64,000 bases of DNA from Chiridota heheva (GCA_020152595.1 JAIGNY010000573.1:249501-313500), one strand, 5' to 3'. Positions 36,895 to 49,163 are shown, counted from the first letter of the stretch. The notes: a model not told the origin generated them from the letters alone. A program made the numbers and translations.

Positions 36895-36927
36895 CTATAC
36901 AGGCCCGGACAGTTCGGGCCTGTATAG
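36895..36927. repeat. Subterminal perfect hairpin in the left tip
   Basis: CTATACAGGCCCG, a 7-nt loop, then CGGGCCTGTATAG: 13-bp perfect arms, 16 bp inside the element end. The right tip (47631-47663) has an imperfect version. Confidence 0.9.
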
Positions 36928-37370
36928 CGGCCCCTGAGATTTTCCCTCTTGGTCATCGGATTGGTCCGGGCCTGTATAGCGGCCCCTAAGATTTTTCCTC
37001 TTGGTCATATGATTGGCGGGGTCTCTCTGAGATTTTCCCTCTGGTCATATGATTGGTCGGGGTCTGTATATTGACCTCTGAGATTTGTATTTATTTGCAT
37101 ATACTTAATGCTAACTTTGGATTAATCACTACCTGTATAGCGGCCCCTGAGATTTTCCCTCTTGGTCATCGGATTGGTCGGGGTCTGTATATTGACCTCT
37201 GAGATTTGTATTCATTTGCATATACTTAATGCTAACTTCTGATTGGTTACTACCTGTATAGCGGCCCCTGAGATTTTCCCTCTTGGTCATCGGATTGCGT
37301 CACAAGATATTCTCGACGACGGAGCTTTTGATTGGTCCAGGTCTGTATAGCGGCTGAGATCTGGTCGGGG
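36928..37370. repeat. Left subterminal repeats (CCTGTATAGCGGCCCCTGAG)
   Basis: About five copies of CCTGTATAGCGGCCCCTGAG followed by ATTTTCCCTCTTGGTCATCG and GATTGG. Two longer units between them contain TTTGCATATACTTAATGCTA. The equivalent right block is 47080-47640. Confidence 0.85.
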
Positions 37371-37539
37371 ATATCACAGGACAGAACTTAAACTTTGAAT
37401 GATTTCAGAAGACATTTTTTCTGGGGTCTTCATTTGAGAAACAATTTTTTGAAACACTCATTTGAGAAATAATTTTTCGGAAACACTGTCAAAGTTTTTG
37501 CTCAACTGTTTTAATTTGGAAAAAGCTGGCGTCAACGGG

Positions 37540-37800
37540 GAATGACAGGACAGAGCTGCACTTTAATGCGAAATACGGGGTCTACGGGGGCTTAATCGTG
37601 GGAATAATCGGACAAAACTACGTTTTTAACGGGAAAAAATCGCGTCAACGGGGGAATGACAGGACAGAGCTGCACTTTAATGTGAAATACGGGGTCTACG
37701 GGGCTTAATCGTGGGAATAATCGGACAAAACTACGTTTTTAACCCCAAAAAATGGCGTCAACGGGGGAATGACAGGACAGAACTGCGCTTTAAAAAAGGG
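37540..37800. repeat. Left triple repeat (tacggggtctacgggg)
   Basis: Two and a half to three units of about 100 bp: AATGACAGGACAGAGCTGCA, CTTTAATGCGAAATACGGGG and a GGACAAAACTACGTTTTTAA stretch. They mirror 46815-47070 in the right arm. Confidence 0.85.
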
Positions 37801-37869
37801 TTGGGACTTGATTCCAAACCACGCCCCCTGAACTTTTTCCTCAAACATTATATTTGAGCATGCACGTTT

Positions 37870-37995
37870 TGAAAATCCGGTGAAGAAGAAGAAAAAGAAG
37901 AAGAAAAGAAGAAAAAGGAGGAGGAGCAGGAGGAGGAGGAGGAGCAATAGGAGGAGAAAGAGGAGCAAGAGGAGAAGGAGAAGAAGAAGCAGGGA
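37870..37995. repeat. Purine (GAA/GAG)n tract in left arm
   Basis: A run of about 125 bp of GAAGAAG/GAGGAGG units on the plus strand. Its mirror is the TCC/TTC tract at 46625-46725. The poly-Ser and poly-Phe frames across them come from the tract. Confidence 0.9.
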
Positions 37996-39029
37996 GTTAA
38001 ATTTGAGAAGGCATTTTTCGTTTTGATTTGTACTTCAGTTTTTGAAATTGTTGAGCGCTCTTTTTTCTCAACCATCCACTTTTGAGAGGATAATTTAAAG
38101 AAAAAAGGGGTAAAAAACAAGGGAAATGGGTTAAAAAGCGAGGGACTTCATTGCGTACACGCGATAATGACGTCATTGCCTTGAGAATGGGACAAAAGTA
38201 TCTATGACGTTATGAAATGTAGATGTGTATTATGTTGTATGTGAACATCGACCAGTCTAGGACTGTCCGGAGAGAACCGCCATGACGACGGAACGTCGAC
38301 GAACCTTGCGCCGTGCCAAAGCACTACTGAAACCCGATTTTGCCCAAGTTATATTGCCCTATGCAAGGTTAACGAAAATACAGTCGCTACCCCCGTCTAA
38401 CATCAGGCAACTCTAGCGTATCAAGGGTAAGCAAGGTGTGTTTTCTTCCTTGTGACTGTTGGCGTGTACATTCTATACCATCATCCTGGGATAATTTCAA
38501 GCAATTTATAAACCAAACTATCAATTTACATGTTATTGCCAGCCATCTCTTAAAAAAAAAAACCTGAAACACACTTACCATATTCAAATCCCAAAGTAAT
38601 TACAGTGGCAGATTTATTTGAGCAAGACACTAATGAATGACGCAATCCCGTACTTTAGGATCAGGCTCATATTCCACCACCCCTGCTGTTCTCCTAAACG
38701 ACGATTTACTACTTATAGTAAGTCATGGTAATAATACACACAATGTAAGTATAACACGTAAGTAAAAATGTCAACCCGTTATAATTGATATATAATAACA
38801 CGTTGTGGTTATTAGTGTAGCGGACAAACGCTAACGAATTAATGATAAACAAAGCTTCAATCCGCTTTTAAATGTTCAGTCTTGAATGATATTCAATACT
38901 GTTGCCATATATGTTCATCACACCACTATTAAGTGACTAATCGGATGGATTCAAAATGACATAATTCTGTTACGTATGTAATGGACCAATACCATTATTT
39001 AATATTCGTCTTTCATGCCTTATCCCATA

Positions 39030-40650
39030 GTAACAGACATCAAGGACATTTAAACAAAGGATCTATATTGATCCAATAAACAAACATGGATTATGAATGA
39101 CTTTTTTTTTTATACTATTGACATCGATTTGCCACGCAAACATCTTAACAGATACTTTTCCCCCATTATTATATCATCACACTTTGACCACCCTATTATT
39201 AAACACGCATTATGTACAAAAATTACGTATCGATCGGTCTATTTTTGGCCACGCAAACATCTTCACAGATAATTTTACCCCATTATCATATCATCACACT
39301 TTGACCACGCTATTATTAAACACGGATTATGTACAGAAATGATGTACCGATCGGTTCTGTTTGTCAAACACAAGGACATTTAAACAAAGGATCTATATTG
39401 ATCCAATATTGAATAAACACACATGGATTATGATTTTTTTCTCATACTATTGATATCGATTTGCCATGCAAACATCTTCACAAACAATTTTACCACATTA
39501 TCATATCATCACACTTTGACCACCCTATTAATAAACATGCATCATGGACAGAAATGATGCATCGATCGGTTCTCTTTGTGAAACACAAGGACATTTAGAC
39601 AAAGGATCTATATTAATCCATTATTGAATAAACACACATGGATTATAAATTTTGTTTTCTTCTTATACTATTGATATCGATTTGCCATGCAAACATCTTC
39701 ACAGATAAATGTACCCCATTATCATATAATCAAACATACAGTACTTTGACCACCCTATTATTAAACACGCATTATGTACAGAAATGATGTATCTGTCGGT
39801 TCTCTTTGTTAAACACAAGGATATTTGAACAAAGGATCTATATTGATCCATTATTGAATAAACACACATGGATTATGATTTTCTTCTCACACTATTGATA
39901 TCGATTTGCCATGCAAACATCTTCACAGATACACCATTGTTAAACATCACACTTTGACCACCCTATTTTCAAACACGCATTATGTACAAAAATGATGTAG
40001 CGACCGGTTTTCTTTGTCAAACACAAGGACATTTAAACAAAGGATCTATAGACACACATGGATTATGATTTTTTTTCTCATACTATTGATATCGATTTGC
40101 CATGCAAATATCTTCACAGATAATTTTACCCCATTATTATATCATCACACTGTGACCACCCTATTATTAAACATGCATTATGTACATAAATGATGTATCG
40201 ATCGGTTCTCTTTGTGAAACACAAGGACATTTAAACAAAGGATCTATATTGATCCAATATTGAATAAACACACATGGATTATGAATTTTGTTTTCTTCTC
40301 ATACTATTGATATCGATTTGCCATGCAAACATCTTCACAGATAAATTTACCCCATTATCATATAATCAAACATACAATACTTTGACCACCCTATTATTAA
40401 ACACGCATTATGTACAGAAATGATGTATAAATCGGTTCTTTTTGTCAAACACAAGGACATTTAAATAAAGGATCTATATTGATCCAATATTAGGTACACA
40501 TGGATTATGAATTTTTTTCTCATACTATTGATATCGATTTGGCATGCAAACATCTTCACAGATAATATTACCTCATTATCATATCATCACACTTTTACCA
40601 CCCTATTATTAAACACGCTTTATGTACATAAATGATGTATCGATCGGCTT
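39030..40650. repeat. Tandem array in left arm (about 200-230-bp units)
   Basis: About seven units, each with ACACAAGGACATTTAAACAA, AGGATCTATATTGATCCA, ACACACATGGATTATGA, ATTGATATCGATTTGCCATG, CAAACATCTTCACAGATAA, CACTTTGACCACCCTATTAT and ATGATGTATCGATCGGTTCT. Spacings between the GGACATTT boxes run about 200-230 bp, apart from a first interval of about 330 bp that holds an extra half unit. Confidence 0.92.
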
Positions 40651-42477
40651 TACAACAATTTATCCCTATTATTGAACATTATATAATCAAAAATTAGGGC
40701 TCACAAACCCACGTAACAGCAGATAGCAAAACAAAAATACGCATGATGTACACAAAATGGATTGACTGTATGTCCTGCATTAAAAAAAAACGGCCCGTGA
40801 AGAAAGATAGAACTCAGTCAAATTTCTTCTACAATTACAACTTCATGTCCTCAAATGACCCCAGAAGCAGCACCGATTAACGGCAGTTGGTATATACTAA
40901 GCACTCAAATAAACTCGCGCGGAAAATCGATAGGTGGACCTATTGATTTTCCTGCAGAACTGTTTGTTTTCTCGACACTTTGTGAAGAGAATTTTAGCAA
41001 ATGACAACTAAGAAACAGTTTTTTCTAAAACTTGTCATGTTTGAGACCAACGTTTTGAAAATAGGTAAGATTTGAGCGACGATATTTTTTAAGTGGTGTA
41101 ATATGAGCAGACAATTTTTTTTAAACGTGTACAATTTAAGAACGAAACTTTATTTTCAAATCCCATTGACTTTGCACAGGGAGTAAAATTGACACAACGG
41201 TAAATTGGGAAAAAAGGATGCGGAATGAATCCTTTTCTTCAGTCCATTGCCTCGCGGGAGAAAGACAAATTCGACACTTTTATCCAGGATAAATGTGCAG
41301 GGTGACCCTAGCAATCATGTTTGTTCTGACGTCATACTCCAACATATGTTGGTTGGAGTTAGCCCTATGTTAAACCGTATGTAATCAAATCAATCAATAC
41401 AGGACAGAGGAAAAGTGGGATCAACGCATGGTATGTTTCCAGTGGCCAAAAGAGCTACGCCCTTTGTTATCTGAATGTCGCTCGATGGAGCTGACTGGAT
41501 TATTGGTTGTTTACATACATTGGGTACTTACGTATGGTGTAATCATAGCGCTCATAAAATTTGAAGTTAGATAGCTATCATATATTACGTTATTTCCCCG
41601 TAGTCGCCAGTTTGCTCGTAAAAACGCAGTTCTGTCCGCTCAAATCATACTGTTTGAGAAAAAATTAGCCCTACCGCTATGGCTGGAACGGTTCTTTTTT
41701 TGTTTTTTGTTAGAGTCACACTGTAGCAAAATAACTGTAAGTGTTCATTATAACTGACTAAGGCCTACAGGAGAGAGAAAAAATGCCTAATCCCAATAGG
41801 CATCTGATAGTGGACCCCTCAATTGCTCGTGAATTTCTTAAGGCAATCTGTTCCCTAGCTGTATGAAAGATGATCAATCATGCTAAGAAAAGTCATGCAT
41901 ATTGGTTACAAAATGTTACAAAAGGTATAATAAACGTACATTTTACCCCAATTTTTGATTTTTATCTTAACACAAATATTGAGTATAAATTAAGAGTACA
42001 AAACATTCTAAGATTCCCGCGCTTTCTCTCTGACCAATCACGTTACATGAATTATAGGTAAAACAATTAAAGTTACCGCCAAATTGAAAATTCTGAAGCT
42101 GGCGCTAGAATTAAGGCATTTGATAAAAGTCTTCTTTTTTCTTTCTTATTTTAGTAAAAATGCGCAAAGAATTTTTAGATCTTATTCGCACAGGGTGGAT
42201 TGTAAAAAAAAAAATCCCTACTTTTACAAGTATATTGGTATATGACAAACAAAATCTACTTCAATAGTAACAAATGCTTTAAAATCTCCTTTCTACAACT
42301 CTATACGATATTAATTTTATTCTTTAAATTGATCCTTTTTAACGTCCTTGAGAAAATTTATAACAAAAAGAAGTAAAAAAACTATAGTTAATTATAAAAT
42401 AAAAAAATAAAAAATGTGTTAATGGCTAAAGGTCCCCCCCACCTCCTCCTTCCAGGTCTAGTTGCCCTGGTATTATC

Positions 42478-42505
42478 GACATATATAATATATATTATAT
42501 ATGTC
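42478..42505. repeat. Perfect 28-bp palindrome in the spacer
   Basis: GACATATATAATAT followed by its exact reverse complement with no loop, close to the geometric centre of the element. Confidence 0.9.
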
Positions 42506-43768
42506 GGGGGTGTCTAACAACGGCCAAGTTGCTTATTGTTACCTAATTTTAAACACGATCACATTAGTGGACTGTACAAAATATATATTAAAACTTTTTA
42601 TAACAAATGAATATTTTCCCATTCTCACAAAAATTCAACAACATAAGACACTATACATTAATAGCGACTGATATTGATTTTTACTATGATTCGTAAACCT
42701 TCGAAAATCGTCATGCAGTATCATTATAAGAAAACAAGTTTGCTCATTGGATAATGTTGTCTCTTAGCAGAATAGAGTATCGATTTTTTCCTTATCTCCA
42801 GACTAAAAGTAAATATCGTTCGTTTCAGTTCTATTGTATAGTTTCATGCACTACAACACTTTGCAAAAAATTAGGAACATGTTTTTCATTGGGGGTACAA
42901 AGATGCTACAACACTGGTTCAATGGTAAACAAAATTGCAGTATAATACAACGCCTTTTAGGCGCCTTCTTTCGCATCATTCTCGTTGTGCAGGTGACTTC
43001 TTTCATCGTTGTGGTAGTGTAGGTTTAAAAAAAATTGCTTTTAATTTCGTACAGTTGACCAACAATATTTTTGTTTAATACTTGATGTTATCGAAATTTA
43101 CTTATTTCATACTACGGGTATCAACATTGTATATAATTTCACAAACATCACAGAATAGTCTCGACAACAAAGCTTTTGATTGTGTGGTTAATGATGCTCC
43201 TGACAGCATTAACTTTCTTTTTGAGAAAGAAAAAAAACTTTGTTGCCATTACCTAGTGACATTTCCCTCACATGGCCGTCTGTTTGGCCTTGTCCCAGTT
43301 AGCCAAGTTGGCCCATTAGACATTTTCACCACACCCATCCCTGTTCGACCTTGTCATAGCCTTGTCCCATTACACATTTTCGTCATGTTCCTGCTTGTTT
43401 GGACTGTTTTTGCCTACGGCGTGTTCTAACACGCTTATAACGGCACTTCCGTGACCGTTCCCTGACCTTTTCCGAGGCGGACCTTCCTTGTACAAAATTC
43501 GTGTCTGAGCTTTTTTTTCAGTTTCATAAGACATCAATGTATGCGTGTGTTGATGCAATTCTTGACATTTTGTTTTGATGAACTTTCGGTTAGGAAAATA
43601 ACTGAAATCCACTGGACTACCAATCGAGCAAAGGATTTACCACTGCCCGTTCAAGCATTATGTGTATGAAAATACGTCCATTTTGACCAAAATATTGAGG
43701 AACCGTCGTTTTTTTCCTTTAAATTATTGAAAGTCATCTGAGGTGAATATGTCATCAAGGTATGCTTA

Positions 43769-43814
43769 CACACACACACACACACACACACACCCTCACC
43801 CTCACACACACACG

Positions 43815-43849
<35 letters not shown>

Positions 43850-43850
43850 C
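43769..43850. repeat. (CA)n microsatellite
   Basis: CA repeats interrupted by CCCTCACCCTCA and CGCC, located next to the inner end of the right arm. Confidence 0.95.
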
Positions 43851-44339
43851 TCGATATTACACAATAGCATCTCACAACAAGAAAATTCTCTGTCCTGTTT
43901 TGATTGATTTGATTACATACGGTTTAACATAGGGCTAACTCCAACCAACAGATGTTGGAGTATGACTTCCGAACAAACATGATTGCTAGGGTCACCCTGC
44001 ATATTTATCCTGGATAAAAGTGTCGAATTTGTATTTCTTCCGCGAGGCAATGGACTGGGGAAAAGGATTTATTCCGCATTCTTTTTTCCCAATTTACCGT
44101 TGTGTCAATTTTGCTGTCTGTGGTCCGTTTTCTTTGTTAAATTTCACTTTAGATCTACATGTAAGTACCAACTGCCGTTAATCGGTGCTGCTTCTGGGGT
44201 CATTTGGGGACACGAAGTTCTAACTGTAGAAGAAATCAAGCGCATTTTGACTGAGTTCTATCTTTCGTCACGGGCCTTTTTTTAAAATGTAGGATATACA
44301 GTCAATCCATTTTGTGTACATCAAGCGTATTTTTTGTTA

Positions 44340-45560
44340 TTGATGTTTAATAATGGCGGTTAAAATGTTGTAGAGCCGATCGATACATCATTTATGTACA
44401 TAATGCGTGTTTAATATTAGGTTGGTCAAAGTAGTGTATGTTTGATTATATAATAATGGGGTAAAATTATCTGGGAAGATGTTTGCATGCCAAATCGATA
44501 TAAATAGTATGAAAAAAAAAATTCATAATCCATAAGTGTTTATTCAATATTGGATCAATATAGATCCTTTGTTTAAACGTCCTTGTGTTTGACAAAGAGA
44601 ACCGATCGATACATCATTTCTGTACATAATGCGTGTTTAATAATAGGGTGGTCAAAGTACTGTATGTTTGATTATATGATAATGGGGCACATTTATCTGG
44701 GAAGATGTTTGCATGGCAAATCGATATCAATAGTGTAAGAAGAAAAAAATCATAATCCATGTGTGTTTATTCAATATTTAATCAATATAGATCCTTGGTT
44801 TAAATGTCCTTGTGTTTGACAAAAAGAACCGATCGATACATCATTACTGTAAATAATGCGTGTTTAATAACAGGGTGGTCAAAGTGTGATGATTTAATAA
44901 TGGGGTAAAATTATCTGTGAAGATGTTTGCATGGCAAATCGATACCAATAGTATGAGAAAAAAATTCGTAACCCATGTGTGTTTATTGGATCAACATAGA
45001 TCCTTTGTTTAAATGTCCTTGTGCTTGACAAAAAGAACCGATCGATACATCATTTTTGTACATAATGCGTGTTTAAAAGTAGGGTGGTCAAAGTGTGATG
45101 TTTAACAATGGTGTATTTGTGAAGATGTTTGCATGGCAAATCGATATAAATAGTATGAGAAAAAATCATAATCCATGTGTGTTTATTCAATAATGGATCA
45201 ATATAAATCCTTTGTTTAAATGTCCTTGTGTTTCACAAAGAGAACCGATCGATACACCATTTCTGTACATAATGCGTGTTGAACAATAGGGTGGTCAAAG
45301 TGTGATGATATGATAATGGGGTAAAATTATCTGTAAAGATGTTTGCGTGGCCAAAAATAGACCGATCGATAAATAATTTGTGAACATAATGCGTGTTTAA
45401 TAACAGGGTGGTCAAAGTGTGATGATATAATAATAGGGGGAAATTATCTGTAAAGATGTTTGCGTGGCAAATCGATATCAATAGTATGAGAAAAAACATT
45501 CATAATCCATGTTTGTTTATTGGATCAATATATATCCTTTGTTTAAATGTCCTTGATGTC
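44340..45560. repeat. Tandem array in right arm
   Basis: An inverted equivalent of the left array with about five to six units (AGAACCGATCGATACATCAT, GGGTGGTCAAAGTGTGATGA, TGTTTGCATGGCAAATCGAT, GATCCTTTGTTTAAATGTCC). The copy number differs from the left arm. Confidence 0.9.
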
Positions 45561-46814
45561 TGTTATCATGGGATATGGCATAAAAGACGAATATTAAATA
45601 GTGGTATTGGGCCATTATATACGTAACAGAATTATGCCATTTTGAATCCATCCGATTGGTCACTTAATAGTAGTGTGGTGACCATATATGGCAACAGTAT
45701 TGAATATCATTCAAGACTGAACATTTAAAAGCGGATTAAAGATTTTGTTTTATCATTCATTCGTTAGAGATCGTCCGCTACACTAATAACCACAACGTGT
45801 TGTTATATATCAATTATAACGGGTTGACATTTTTTCGTGTTACACTTACTGTGGTGTATTACTACATTGTGTGCATACTGCGTGTTTTGATTACCATGAC
45901 TCACTGTAAGGAGAGAGACCAATCGTCGTTTAGGAGAACAGCAGGGGTGGTGGAATATGAGCCTAATCCTAAAGTACGGGATTGCGTCATTCATTAGTGT
46001 CTTGCTCAAATAAATCTGCCACTGTAATTACTTTGGGATTTGAATATGGTAAGTGTGTTTCAGGTTTGTTTTTTAAGTTGATGGCTGGCAATAACATGTG
46101 AATTGATAGTTTGGTTTATAAATTGCTTGAAATTATCCCAGGATGATGGTATGGAATGTACGAGCCAACAGTCACAAGAAGAAAAAAAACACACCTTGCT
46201 TACCCAAGAGTTGCCTGATGTTAGACAGGGGTAGCGACTGTATTTTCGTCAACCTCGCATAGGGCAATATAACTCGGGCGAAATCGGGTTTCAGTAGTGC
46301 TTTGGAACAGCGCAAGGTTCGTCGACGTTCCGTCGTCATGGCGGCTCTAGACGGACAGTCCTAGACTTGTCGATGTTCACATACAACATATACACATCTA
46401 CATTTTATAACGTCATAGATACTTTTGTTCCATTCTCAAGGCAATGACGTCATTATCGCGTGTATGCAATGAAGTTCCTCGCTTTTTAACCAATTTTTCT
46501 CGTTTTTTACCAGTTTTTTCTTCAAATTATCCTCTCAAAAGTGGATGGTTGAGAAAAAAGAGCGCTCAAGGAATTTCAAAAACTGAAGTAAACATCAAAA
46601 CGAAAAATGCCTTCTCAAATTTAACACCCTGCTTCTTCTTCTCCTCCTCCTCTTGTTCCTCATCCTCCTGCTCCTCCTCTTGTTCCTCCTCCTCCTCCTC
46701 TTGCTCCCCTCTTTCTTCTTCTTCACCGGAATTTAAGAAAGTGCATGCTCAAATGTAATGTTTGAGGAAAAAAGTTCAGGGGGCGTGGTTTGGAATCAAG
46801 TCCCAACCCCTTTT

Positions 46815-47640
46815 TAAAGCGCAGTTCTGTCCTGTTACCCCCTTGACGCCTTTTTTCCGTTAAAAACGTAGTTTTGTCCAATTATTCCACGATGAAGCCC
46901 TCGTAGACCCCCGTATTTCGCATTAAAGCGCAGTTCTGTCCTGTCATTTCCCCATTGACGCCATTTTTGCCCGTTTAAAACGTAGTTTTGTTTGATTATT
47001 CCCACAATGAAGCCCTTGTTGACCCCCGTATTTCGCATTAAAGTGCAGTTCTGTCCTGTCATTACCCGTTAGATGCCAGCTCAGGGGCCGCTACACAGAC
47101 CCGGACCAATTAGAAGCTCCGTCGTCGAGAATATCTTGGGACGCAATCCGATGACCAAGAGGAAAAATCTCAGGGGCCGCTATACAGGTAGTGACCAATC
47201 AGAAATTAGCATTAAGTATATGCAAATAAATACAAATCTCAGAGGTCAATATACAGACCCCGACCAATCCGATGACCAAAAGGAAAGAACTCAGGGGCTG
47301 CTATACAGGTAGTGACCAATCCGAATTTAGCATTAAGTATATGCAAATGAATACAAATCTCAGAGGTCAATATATAGACCCCGACCAATCCGATGACCAA
47401 GAGGGAAAATCTCAGGTGCCGCTATACAGGCCCGGACCAATCCGATGACCAAGAGGGAAAATCTCAGGGGCCGCTATACAGGCCCGGACCAATCCGATGA
47501 CCAAGAGGGAAAATCTCAGGTGCCGCTATACAGGCCCGGATCAATCCGATGACCAAGAGGGAAAATCTCAGGGGCCGCTATACAGGCCCGGATCAATCCG
47601 ATGACCAAGAGGGGAAATCTCAGGGGCCGCTATACAGGCC
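46815..47640. repeat. Right triple repeat and subterminal repeats
   Basis: 46815-47070 mirrors the 'TACGGGGTCTACGGGG' units. 47080-47640 has about eight copies of CTCAGGGGCCGCTATACAGG with CCGGACCAATCCGATGACCA, more than on the left side. Confidence 0.88.
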
Positions 47641-47682
47641 CGGACTGTCTGGGTCTGTATAGTGGCCTCTTACCACTGAGGG

Positions 47683-49163
47683 CCTGACTTTTTTGAGTAT
47701 CCAGTCAATCATTCATCGTTAGTTGAACATGATAAAAGAACCAGGCACGGATTAAGAGATGGGGGAGGGAGGCTATGAGGGAGGGAGGATATGAGGGAGG
47801 GAGGGGGAGGTGAGTGGTGAAGCAAATATATCCCAAAATTATATTCAAAATAATTATTTTCATGCTACCTAGTGGCTGCTTCCGCCCCATGGGTGTATTA
47901 GAAGGGGAAAGGCAACTTGCTCCTCGCGGATTCTCATCAAAAATATATTGCTGTAGGCATAGTGGTCTGTTCTGTCCGCATTCATTTGACCGAAATTTTA
48001 AATAAATTCATCAAACCACCTCAAGTACGATACCATTATTTAAACGACTGTAGAGTTTTGTTTAACACAAAATCATAAGAAAATAAAAATTGAGAAAATA
48101 AAGAACTACAAACTCAACTTTGTAAAAGTATATTTTATTCATTTATTATAATTTTTATTTGGGAGGGGGGGAGGAAGGGGGTGAGTCATATAACGATTCA
48201 GAAAGGTCCCTTTTGTGTAGTAGCCTCCACTCATGATTTCTTTTTAAAAAGAAATTTGCTGGAACAAGGCAAAAAAATATATATAGCATCTCATATAACT
48301 GTATAAATATAGGTGAAGAAAAACGGTAAAAATCAATCGTTCAGTCATTGAAGATCAGACTTCAAAAGTCTCTTATTTGATACGGAAATTATTAAGCGAT
48401 ATTTCAACTATTACTAAGATATAATGCTCCCTACGCTAGTGACATAGAGCCCAGACAGAAAAAGTTGCCAGATAAGTAGTACGGCGTGCACGACACGCTA
48501 CGCCCTATTCGTCGGGTGGCCCGGGTAGCGTACAATGGCACGGGATATTTTAGCGTGAAATGATTTTCTAATAGTTAAAAAAAAATCGAAAATCTTTGCA
48601 TATCTTTGAGAGTAGGGCTTTTGCTGGCATTCTCCAGTCTCCCGTTGGATCCGCCAATGTCTAGTAGTTGCATAAAGTGTTATACACCAACTAATTTTGT
48701 TTTATCAGGTCAGCTCTAAAAACGATCATAAAGAGTTTGTAGAATTGTGATTCCAATGAACCAACTTGCTTCATATTGCACAATGATTGATACTGGGTAG
48801 GCTTCGGTTGTCTAGTCGTAAACGGAGTTAATTTAGCTGGTCGTATGAGCGTGACTTTCAGAATTAGGTATAAAAAGGACCACTTTGGAGTTTTCTAAAG
48901 GTAAGTTTACCGTTGCTTGTCTCCACAAATAATGTAGGGATACTACAGTACATTTGAAAGAAACTAAGATGTTTCATGTTATAAACATATTCACTGCAGT
49001 CTGAGTGTAACTACTGAACTATTATTACAACAGACTAAATGGTTAGAAACAGTCGCCCTCCCTTTCAATCAGTACATGCAAATATGAATGTTTTGCAAGG
49101 GACTCGGCCCCGTGCTAAATATTTTCGAAATTAACTGGCGCTCAGGCAGTCAAGGGAAAACTC
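47683..49163. other. Intergenic sequence
   Basis: It includes a GGGAGGGAGG-rich stretch (47760-47812). A TATAAAAAGG at about 48870 is followed roughly 30 bp later by a perfect donor AAAGGTAAGT (48898), which could be a promoter and first non-coding exon on the plus strand. No downstream exon was found, so this is only a possibility. Confidence 0.3.

Larger units (their letters stand above)
36879..41411 (+). repeat. Left inverted arm of the foldback element
   Basis: About 4.5 kb. It ends inward at CAATACAGGACAGAG, which matches the reverse of CTCTGTCCTGTTTTG at the inner end of the right arm. It is longer than its partner because of a stretch at about 37371-37535, extra tandem units, and about 270 bp near 40900-41180, none of which have right-arm counterparts. 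Confidence 0.9.
41412..43884. other. Central spacer of the foldback element
   Basis: AT-rich, about 2.5 kb. The longest open frame (43082-43429, plus strand, 115 codons) has internally repeated 'GLVPVSQVGP'-like text and no known domain. There is no DDE/DDD core, RT or recombinase motif. It contains a perfect 28-bp palindrome (42478-42505) and a (CA)n microsatellite. Confidence 0.7.
36879..47678. mobile_element. Giant foldback transposon with multi-kb inverted arms
   Basis: The ends are inverted copies: CAGTAGTAAGAGGCCACTAT on the left and CAGTGGTAAGAGGCCACTAT as the reverse complement of the right end. They are flanked by AGGG direct repeats (36875-36878 and 47679-47682). The arms are about 36879-41411 and 43885-47678, and a spacer of about 2.5 kb lies between them. 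Going inward, both arms show the same ordered blocks: GC-rich subterminal repeats, a triple 'TACGGGGTCTACGGGG' repeat, a (GAA/GAG)n tract, a unique block, a tandem array of about 200-230 bp and an inner unique block. No transposase is recognisable, so it is probably mobilised in trans. Sea-urchin TU elements are a known group with a similar plan. Confidence 0.92.
43885..47678 (-). repeat. Right inverted arm of the foldback element
   Basis: About 3.8 kb, an inverted and shorter version of the left arm. It begins inward with CTGTCCTGTTTTGATTGATT and ends with the terminal CTCTTACCACTG. Substitutions against the left arm are scattered, so the arms are not identical and an assembly palindrome artefact is unlikely. 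Confidence 0.9.

Noticed and set aside
37705-38120. Leu/Phe- and Ser-rich ORFs in the left foldback arm, mirrored at 46444-46758
   Set aside because: Most of the length is a (GAA/GAG)n or (TCC)n tract. The KTEVxIKTKNAFSNLTPC stretch is shared only because the arms are inverted copies. No domain.
39097-39342. 81-codon ORF with internal repeat (HANIxTDxFxPLxYHHTLTTLLLN)
   Set aside because: This is the arm's tandem array read in frame; the same text appears inverted at 45233-45499.
43082-43429. 115-codon ORF in the foldback spacer as a transposase candidate
   Set aside because: Too short, no acidic catalytic triad or zinc motif, and partly internally repetitive.
36879-47678. Assembly palindrome artefact as the explanation for the inverted arms
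   Set aside because: The arms differ in length, unit number and many bases, and the ends carry a matching AGGG duplication, which an artefact would not produce.
48868-48905. TATA box followed by a strong splice donor as a new gene start
   Set aside because: No downstream exon or ORF could be linked; mentioned only as a possibility in the intergenic entry.
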